Assembly (NCBI GenBank): GCA_002497345.1
Contig: DANS01000027.1
Coordinates: 19,560 to 28,728, forward strand
Direction of reading: 5' to 3'
Length of the DNA: 9,169 nucleotides
Source: Thermoproteus sp. UBA157
GTDB taxonomy: Archaea > Thermoproteota > Thermoprotei > Thermoproteales > Thermoproteaceae
Every line of letters starts with the position of its first letter. Position 1 is the stretch's first letter. Position numbers and translations under genes: made by a program. The notes beneath the pieces were generated by a model that worked only from the letters and a program-made list of their open reading frames with translations, ran no database searches and had not been told where the DNA came from. This document shows positions 5,460-9,169 of this stretch, piece by piece.

Positions 5460-6110
5460 CGCTATTTCGGCAAACGCGACCGCCCTGGCGACCACTTGCC
5501 AAGCGTCGAGGGGCCTATCGCCTATTCTATAAACGCCCGCGGCCTCCTCCAGAAGCCATTTGTTCTCGAAATCGCCGTGTGGGAAACCCCCTACGACGAC
5601 GACAGAGTCCGCGAGAATGCGGCCGAGCTCCAGGGGGTCCTCGCGCCTCCCCCGCTCGTGTAGCACGACCCATCGACCGCCCAGCTCCTTCAGGAGATCC
5701 CCCAGCCCCTTCCTCTCGGCTATCATGAGCGGCTCCCCTTGAGGGGGCACCCGGCCCTCGGCCAGCAGCTGCTCCATGAGCCCCACGAAGTTGTTGTAGT
5801 TCTTCGGAGGCCTGGCGTCGGGCCTTATTCTGATCACGACGTCGTTTAGCGTGTGGACGAACATGGACCCCCTCCCCGCCGCGTTGAGGAGCGAGTACTG
5901 GAAAGCCAGCACGCACATGTGGACGATGTCGGGCCTTCCCCTCCGCTCAGACGCGCGGAGCGCCGCCATGGCTCGGTGGTGCCTCGCTCTGTCTAAGAGC
6001 AAACGGCCCGGCTCCTTCCCGCGCCTACTCGCGTCCTTGACGACGACTGGGTGGCGCCAGAGCTCGCGGGGCATCAGCTCCAGCGCCGCCTCGGCCAGCA
6101 CCAGGATCAC
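5445..6110 (-). CDS. nep1: rRNA pseudouridine N1-methyltransferase Nep1 (Emg1)
   Basis: This 221-residue SPOUT-class enzyme methylates N1 of a pseudouridine in the small-subunit rRNA helix 35 region and assists 30S assembly. Family signatures are LLLDRARHHRAMAAL (37-51), ERRGRPDIVH (55-64), VHTLNDVVIRIRPDARPPKNY (split over 85-106), and the SAM-binding trefoil-knot segment VVVVGGFPHGDF with VYRIGDRPLDAW near the C terminus. Length is close to other archaeal Nep1 proteins. The start is GTG 6110: an ATTTATTA box lies 22 nt upstream and there is no Shine-Dalgarno site, so a leaderless message is likely. It is convergent with the unknown 125-aa gene, overlapping it by 15 nt, and shares the rRNA-modification theme with the METTL5-like gene nearby. 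Identification is secure. Confidence 0.95.
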   Translation of the reverse strand: MILVLAEAALELMPRELWRHPVVVKDASRRGKEPGRLLLDRARHHRAMAALRASERRGRPDIVHMCVLAFQYSLLNAAGRGSMFVHTLNDVVIRIRPDARPPKNYNNFVGLMEQLLAEGRVPPQGEPLMIAERKGLGDLLKELGGRWVVLHERGRREDPLELGRILADSVVVVGGFPHGDFENKWLLEEAAGVYRIGDRPLDAWQVVARAVAFAEIALGLV

Positions 6111-6128
6111 GGCCGAAGCGCGTTGGCC

Positions 6129-6136
6129 TAATAAAT
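6129..6136 (-). promoter_or_regulatory. TATA box of nep1
   Basis: ATTTATTA on the minus strand is centred about 22 nt before GTG 6110 in otherwise GC-rich DNA. Confidence 0.65.
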
Positions 6137-6200
6137 CGATGAGGGAGGACTTGGAGCTCCCGAGGCCAAGCGGAGCTCTCTTTGCGCGCAGGAAAAAAGC

Positions 6201-6206
6201 TTAAAA
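6201..6206 (+). promoter_or_regulatory. TATA box of tRNA-Leu
   Basis: TTAAAA, preceded by the A-rich AGGAAAAAAGC, is centred about 25 nt before the first base of the mature tRNA at 6229. This is consistent with a tRNA transcript having little or no 5' leader. Confidence 0.55.
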
Positions 6207-6228
6207 CTTTGGAAGTAGAAGAGGGCGG

Positions 6229-6316
6229 GCGGGGGTGCCCGAGCCAGGTCAAAGGGGCAGGGTTTAGGTCCCTGTGGCGTAGGCCTGCGTGGGTTCAAAT
6301 CCCACCCCCCGCACCA
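6229..6316 (+). tRNA. tRNA-Leu (UAG anticodon), CCA encoded
   Basis: The cloverleaf is complete. The acceptor stem is GCGGGGG (6229-6235) with CCCCCGC (6306-6312). The D stem is CCC (6238-6240) with GGG (6254-6256). The anticodon stem is CAGGG (6258-6262) with CCCTG (6270-6274), and the loop TTTAGGT carries anticodon TAG at 6265-6267, which reads CUA Leu. The 14-nt variable arm (6275-6288) has a GGC/GCC stem, as expected for a class II leucine tRNA. The T arm is GTGGG/CCCAC around TTCAAAT. The discriminator A is 6313 and CCA (6314-6316) is encoded. There is no intron, which is worth noting because Thermoproteales tRNA genes often have them. Confidence 0.97.
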
Positions 6317-6367
6317 TTCTACTCCCCCTTAGGGCAATCGGCTTGTACCAGCGGGCGGACGCAAATA

Positions 6368-6553
6368 GTGGCCGACCTCTGCCGGTTGATGCAGAGACGC
6401 CGCAACGAGCTCGTAAGGCGAGGCGACCTACTCAATCTGCTGATCGGGTCGTCTAGGCCTGTCTCGAGCTCGGTCGAATTCATCGCGGAGGCGCTCGCCT
6501 ACAAGGAGGCGCCAGCTTGGGCCTCGCCTAGCCCTCAGCCGACCCCCTCTTGA
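6368..6553 (+). pseudogene. Possible short gene or gene remnant downstream of tRNA-Leu
   Basis: From GTG 6368 to TGA 6553 there is a 61-codon frame with protein-like content: a basic amphipathic helix (VADLCRLMQRRRNELVRRG, then DLLNLLIG), a linker, SVEFIAEALAYKE, and a Pro/Ser tail. I do not recognise it. No TATA box or Shine-Dalgarno site precedes it, and the same frame runs open through the tRNA, so the start is unsupported. Its end overlaps the convergent SWIM gene by 26 nt. It could be the tail of a decayed gene; its place next to the 3' end of a tRNA, a common integration site, would allow an element remnant. It may also be chance. Confidence 0.3.
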
Positions 6554-6917
6554 GCCAGCCGAGCGAGTTCACGTCGACGGCCCGGCCTGTCTTCAGCAAC
6601 GACACCATGTTCCAAGTGATGAGGGCGATGATTATGTGGCGGCAGATCTTGCCGCCGAATGTGTTGGCCTCGCAAGTGCACTTGGCCCCGTAGGGGCCTA
6701 CGGAGACGTAGTGCCAAACGCCCCTCCTCGTGCTGGACTCCACTGCCATCCTAACGCCTACGACCTTGCCCCCCTCCTCGACGATTTCCAGAATCCTGGC
6801 CCTTCTGGGGTGCACGGAAAAGTAGAGGTCCAGGATCTTGGACAGCCTAACGCCCAGGGCGCCCGATAGGTCCAGCAGGAAGCGCCTAGCCCCCTCCTCT
6901 ATCTCCGCTGAGCCCAT
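6528..6917 (-). CDS. Small SWIM zinc-finger protein
   Basis: This 129-residue protein has a SWIM zinc finger: Cys80-x-Cys82, nine residues, then Cys92-x-His94 (CTCEANTFGGKICRHIIIALI, of which the ligands are those four). SWIM fingers bind DNA or proteins in transposase-, kinase- and recombination-linked proteins. The N-terminal 65 residues hold a helix and then strands (RARILEIVEEGGKVVGVRMAV, about 41-59), leading into a strand at WHYVSVG and the finger, followed by a helix with hydrophobic face. No catalytic domain is present. ATG 6917 is chosen because GAGGGAG lies 7 nt upstream; it overlaps the phosphatase gene by 32 nt, so the two are likely cotranscribed and coupled. The function in archaea is not known to me; nucleic-acid binding is inference. 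Confidence 0.85.
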   Translation of the reverse strand: MGSAEIEEGARRFLLDLSGALGVRLSKILDLYFSVHPRRARILEIVEEGGKVVGVRMAVESSTRRGVWHYVSVGPYGAKCTCEANTFGGKICRHIIIALITWNMVSLLKTGRAVDVNSLGWLKRGSAEG

Positions 6918-7653
6918 CTAGGAACTCCCTCGTGCCGGCCAATAAAGATATCCCCCTCGCCTCCAGCGAGTCATCCCCAAATATCACGTACTCCATGCCC
7001 AAGGCGCGGCCCAGCAAGAGCGCGGCCGCCACGTCGAGCATCCTGAGCTTGCCCCTGAGATCCGCGAAGCCCACGGCGGCGCCCATGCCGGTGAGCAGGA
7101 GCTCGTAGCTGGAGCATCCGAGGCTCCTCCCCTTTAGGCCCATGGAGGCTATGCGCGAGTACACGGAGGGCGGGACCGAGTCGCCCATGGCCACGAAGGC
7201 CACGTTGGCGGGCCTCTCGCGCCTTCTGACGAGCTCGCCGTTTCTGGAGGGGGGATGGCCGGGGCCGATGGAGTAGATCTCCCCCCGCGAAGGCACGGCG
7301 AGAACCGCGTATTCGAGATCGCCGAGCCCGCCCGTCTTGTAGCGGCCGGCCGCGAGAGATATGGTGAAGACGGGTATGCCCAAGGAGTAGTTGAGGGATC
7401 CATCTAACGGGTCGAGCACGAAGACGTACTTCTCATCGCCCCATCTATATACGCCGCCCTCCTCCGCTATGAGGACTCCGCCCTCGAAGGAGCTCCTAAG
7501 CGCTGTGTAGATGTACTGCTCCATCTCGGCGTCGATGGCCCTAGTGACGTCGTCCTCGCGTCGGGCGACGACCTCGAGCCCTCTGCCGTTTCGGAAATCC
7601 TCCCAGAGAATCCAAGAGGCCTTGGCCGTTATGGCCAGCAGTCTGCCGAGCAC
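6886..7653 (-). CDS. Inositol-monophosphatase-family sugar phosphatase
   Basis: This is a Mg-dependent phosphatase of the IMPase/FBPase superfamily. Counting from GTG 7653, it has 255 residues, close to archaeal homologues of about 250. Numbered from the longer ATG 7701 form, the metal-site motifs are Glu80/Glu81 (IAEEGG), DPLDGSLNY with Asp97 and Asp100, and Asp223 in LRMLDVAAALLLG, the counterpart of the WDxAA motif with Leu in place of Trp. Archaeal members hydrolyse inositol-1-phosphate and/or fructose-1,6-bisphosphate. Crenarchaea normally use an unrelated FBP aldolase/phosphatase for gluconeogenesis, so inositol phosphate or another sugar phosphate is the likelier substrate (inference). 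ATG 7701 would place a clear TATA box (7671-7678) inside the coding sequence, so GTG 7653, 22 nt after that box, is preferred. The SWIM gene follows, overlapping by 32 nt. Confidence 0.88.
   Translation of the reverse strand: MLGRLLAITAKASWILWEDFRNGRGLEVVARREDDVTRAIDAEMEQYIYTALRSSFEGGVLIAEEGGVYRWGDEKYVFVLDPLDGSLNYSLGIPVFTISLAAGRYKTGGLGDLEYAVLAVPSRGEIYSIGPGHPPSRNGELVRRRERPANVAFVAMGDSVPPSVYSRIASMGLKGRSLGCSSYELLLTGMGAAVGFADLRGKLRMLDVAAALLLGRALGMEYVIFGDDSLEARGISLLAGTREFLDGLSGDRGGG
6925..6931 (-). promoter_or_regulatory. Shine-Dalgarno site of the SWIM gene
   Basis: GAGGGAG on the minus strand, inside the end of the phosphatase gene, precedes ATG 6917 by 7 nt. It supports that start despite the 32-nt overlap. 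Confidence 0.6.
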
Positions 7654-7670
7654 GACGGAGATAACGGGCG

Positions 7671-7678
7671 TATATAAA
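7671..7678 (-). promoter_or_regulatory. TATA box of the phosphatase-SWIM operon
   Basis: TTTATATA on the minus strand, within GATTTATATACGCC, is centred about 22 nt before GTG 7653. This matches the spacing for Nep1, Csl4 and Elf1 and argues that the upstream ATG 7701 is not used. Confidence 0.6.
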
Positions 7679-7748
7679 TCAGCTAAAGCGCCATCGGCCA
7701 TCGTTGCCCGTAACCCTGACTACATCACCAACCATAAATACGGGTCGG

Positions 7749-7756
7749 TTTATATA
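7749..7756 (+). promoter_or_regulatory. Orphan TATA-like box
   Basis: TTTATATA is as good as the assigned boxes here but lies about 92 nt before the Elf1 start and reads almost the same on both strands. It could start a longer elf1 leader, a short RNA, or a minus-strand transcript beginning near 7728. Confidence 0.35.
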
Positions 7757-7817
7757 CTCGATGAGGAGGAGCGACGCGCCGATGGGTGAGGACTAGGAGG
7801 TGAGCACCGAATAAACG

Positions 7818-7826
7818 TTATATATA
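7818..7826 (+). promoter_or_regulatory. TATA box of the elf1-GGGPS operon
   Basis: TTATATATA is centred 22 nt before GTG 7844; no Shine-Dalgarno site is present, so a leaderless transcript is likely. Confidence 0.75.
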
Positions 7827-7843
7827 GGGCCGTACGGGAGCTA

Positions 7844-8137
7844 GTGGGAGGTCGGAGGAGAAGGAGGAAGATCATAGCGAGGCCCAAGAGGACCTTGCCG
7901 AAGATCTTCGTGTGCCCCAACTGCGGCGCCCAAACCGTCAACGTGAAGAGGATAGGCGAGGGGAAATACGTGGTGGTGTGCGGCACGTGCGGCTTGAGGG
8001 AGGAATTCGACGAGCACCCCCGTTGGTCGGCCGTGGACTACTACAACGCTTTCGTCGACCACTTCCTGGAGGGCAAGATCAAGCCCCCCCAACAAGCGGG
8101 CGAGCGGCCGGCCGAGGAGGGCGATGGGGGTTCTTGA
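7844..8137 (+). CDS. elf1: Elf1-like transcription elongation factor
   Basis: This 97-residue zinc protein resembles archaeal/eukaryotic Elf1, which binds elongating RNA polymerase near the downstream DNA. It has a very basic N terminus (GGRRRRRKIIARPKRTLPK), then a four-Cys zinc finger with Cys24/Cys27 (CPNCG) and Cys46/Cys49 (CGTCG), and then a helical part (WSAVDYYNAFVDHFLEGKI), all in the Elf1 order. A charged, Pro/Gly-rich tail of about 18 residues follows. The start is GTG 7844, set by the TATA box 22 nt upstream. Its stop lies inside the next gene (14-nt overlap), so Elf1 and GGGP synthase are probably expressed together, although their functions are unrelated. Confidence 0.88.
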   Translation: MGGRRRRRKIIARPKRTLPKIFVCPNCGAQTVNVKRIGEGKYVVVCGTCGLREEFDEHPRWSAVDYYNAFVDHFLEGKIKPPQQAGERPAEEGDGGS

Positions 8138-8852
8138 ATACGTCTCAGATGGCGTTAAGCACTTCACGCTGATAGATCCCGACAAATCCGCCGATTATAT
8201 CAGAATAGCCAAGACGGCGCTGGAGGCGGGCACAGACGGCATCTTGGTCGGCGGCTCCTTGGGCATACCGTCGGAGGAAATCGACGCTGTCGTCAAGGAC
8301 ATCAAGTCCATATCCCACGTGCCCGTCGTGCTCTTTCCCGGCACCGTGTGCCAGCTGACCCCCAGGGCGGACGCGGTTTTGTTCCTGAGCGTGTTGAACT
8401 CCCAGGATCCCTACTTCATAGTGGGCGCCCAGCTACAAGGCGCGGTCATATTAGCAAAGCACTACCCGAGCCTCGAGGTCATATCCACGGCCTACCTCTT
8501 GGTCGGCGATGGCGGAGCGGCGGGCTACGTCAGCGCGGCGAGGCCGGTGCCCTTGAGGAGGCCCGAGATAGCCGTAGCCTACGCCCTCGCGGCCAAATAC
8601 ATGGGCTTCAGCGCCGTGTATCTGGAAGCCGGCAGCGGCGCGCCCGAGCCGGTGCCCGCGCCGATGGTCAGAGCCGTGAGGAAGTACTTGGACCGCGTGT
8701 TGATAGTCGGAGGGGGCATCCGATCGGGCAAAGCGGCGGGCGAGATAGCCAGGGAGAGGCCCAACGTGATAGTGACCGGGACCATCGCCGAGGAGCAGCC
8801 CGAGAAGCTCGGCGAGATCGTGCGCGCTATAAGGGAGGCCGCCGGGCGCTGA
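8124..8852 (+). CDS. Geranylgeranylglyceryl phosphate synthase
   Basis: This 242-residue TIM-barrel enzyme (EC 2.5.1.41) joins sn-glycerol-1-phosphate to geranylgeranyl diphosphate, the first ether-bond step of archaeal membrane lipid synthesis. Family features are HFTLIDPDK (13-21), DGILVGGSLGI (38-48), VVLFPG (68-73), STAYLLVGDGGAAGYV (121-136), VYLEAGSGAPEPV (165-177) and the phosphate-binding loops VGGGIRSG (195-202) and VTGTIAEE near the end. Length is typical. ATG 8124 is preceded by GGAGG at 8116-8120, only 3 nt away, so translational coupling to Elf1 probably helps. No T-rich terminator is evident after the stop. Confidence 0.94.
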   Translation: MGVLEYVSDGVKHFTLIDPDKSADYIRIAKTALEAGTDGILVGGSLGIPSEEIDAVVKDIKSISHVPVVLFPGTVCQLTPRADAVLFLSVLNSQDPYFIVGAQLQGAVILAKHYPSLEVISTAYLLVGDGGAAGYVSAARPVPLRRPEIAVAYALAAKYMGFSAVYLEAGSGAPEPVPAPMVRAVRKYLDRVLIVGGGIRSGKAAGEIARERPNVIVTGTIAEEQPEKLGEIVRAIREAAGR

Positions 8853-9169
8853 TCGGGCGCCTCTCGGCGGCGCGCCGTCGTGCCTCGGACATGTCGACCT
8901 CATGACGAAGGGCGTCGCCTCGATGAGCTTCAAGGTGCTGGAGTTCCAGAAAGGCTTTATTCTTCGAGGATGTGTTGGAATCCACGTCGGCCCTCGCCGC
9001 TAAGGCCTCCGGCCTCGGGATATCCGCATCTCCGGACTCCACCGCGGATCCGAGACGTAGCGGAGCATGGCGTTCGAGGTCGGCCTAGACTTGGCCTAGG
9101 GCTTCTCGACAAGCCCGTGGTCGACGTCGTGCCAAGTGTAGGCGAATCGAGGCGGGCAAACTTTTTAAC
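8853..9169 (+). pseudogene. Possible decayed gene with frameshifts; no intact gene
   Basis: No intact frame covers these 317 nt, yet protein-like pieces follow one another in changing plus-strand frames. The first, about 8869-8952, reads PSCLGHVDLMTKGVASMSF and continues into KVLEFQK. The second, about 8949-9047, reads ALFFEDVLESTSALAAK and continues into ASGLGISASPDSTADP. The third is MAFEVGLDLA (9067-9096), ending at a stop. The last, about 9098-9160, reads LGLLDKPVVDVVPSVGESRR. Joined, they resemble one mixed alpha/beta protein broken by small indels. I do not recognise the parent family. Chance similarity in GC-rich DNA, or sequencing indels, remain possible. Confidence 0.35.
9161..9168 (+). 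promoter_or_regulatory. Possible TATA box for a gene beyond the window
   Basis: CTTTTTAA stands out at the window end. With the usual 22-27 nt spacing, a start codon would lie just outside the window. Confidence 0.3.

Larger units (their letters stand above)
7654..7843. other. Divergent intergenic region with several TATA-like boxes
   Basis: This 190-bp gap separates the phosphatase and Elf1-like genes. Besides their own TATA boxes it has TTTATATA at 7749-7756 (TATATAAA on the other strand) and ATTTATGG on the minus strand at 7731-7738. On the plus strand, ATG 7761 and ATG 7782 open short frames that both end at TAG 7794-7796. No family-level protein or RNA is recognised. Confidence 0.5.

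Noticed and set aside
6182..6367. One long plus-strand gene running through tRNA-Leu from 6182 to 6553
   Set aside because: The tRNA folds perfectly and the frame across it encodes no plausible protein; only the part after about 6368 looks protein-like.
7677..7730. Minus-strand C/D-box small RNA (GTGATGT near 7728, CTGA at 7679-7682, TATATAAA upstream)
   Set aside because: The C box differs from RUGAUGA by one base and no credible internal D'/C' boxes are present; four-base D-box matches are common by chance.
8348..8905. Arg-rich plus-strand frame overlapping GGGP synthase
   Set aside because: It is an off-frame reading of the secure GGGP synthase gene, with Arg/Gly-rich composition expected from frame-shifted GC-rich codons.
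1..9169. CRISPR array, insertion sequence, toxin-antitoxin or defence island
   Set aside because: No regularly spaced repeats, transposase motifs or paired small toxin genes are visible; the window is mainly housekeeping genes.

Overview
The window looks like chromosomal DNA from a hyperthermophilic crenarchaeon, most likely Thermoproteales (Thermoproteus/Pyrobaculum-like). The evidence is a set of archaeal/eukaryal-type information genes: ribosomal proteins L3, L4 and L23, exosome Csl4, RNA polymerase subunit L, Nep1, a METTL5-like methyltransferase and an Elf1-like factor. There is also an archaeal lipid gene (GGGP synthase), GC-rich DNA with Arg codons dominated by AGG, and TATA boxes centred about 22-27 nt before many start codons, as expected for leaderless mRNAs. 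The genus is inference.

Layout. Positions 1-555 (minus) hold the N-terminal 185 codons of a secreted, Thr/Asn/Tyr-rich surface protein cut by the window edge. Positions 556-811 form a GC-rich gap with the promoters for that gene and for L3, plus an unexplained open frame. Positions 812-2950 (plus) are the L3-L4-L23 block. Positions 3044-4465 (plus) are Csl4, a DUF2067-like protein and RpoL. Positions 4462-5043 (minus) are a METTL5-like N6-adenine methyltransferase, divergent from an unrecognised 125-aa helical protein (5082-5459, plus); their TATA boxes are interleaved in a 38-bp gap. Positions 5445-6110 (minus) are Nep1. Positions 6229-6316 are a complete intronless tRNA-Leu(UAG). Positions 6317-6553 hold only a possible short gene or gene remnant. 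Positions 6528 to about 7653 (minus) are an inositol-monophosphatase-family enzyme followed by a small SWIM zinc-finger protein. Positions 7654-7843 are a divergent intergenic region with several TATA-like boxes. Positions 7844-8852 (plus) are Elf1-like factor and GGGP synthase. Positions 8853-9169 contain no intact gene, but pieces of what may be a frameshifted, decayed one, with a TATA-like box at the very end.

Most of the genes serve ribosome assembly and RNA metabolism: three large-subunit proteins, two rRNA modification enzymes, a tRNA, an exosome subunit, an RNA polymerase subunit and an elongation factor. This makes the unknown 125-aa protein and the DUF2067-like protein reasonable candidates for RNA-related roles, although that is guilt by association only. 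First genes of transcription units mostly have TATA boxes and no Shine-Dalgarno site, while several downstream genes have GGAGG-like sites, so both initiation modes appear together. I found no CRISPR array, insertion sequence or defence system. The most interesting points are the surface protein, the interleaved promoters, the two possible gene relics and the orphan TATA box.
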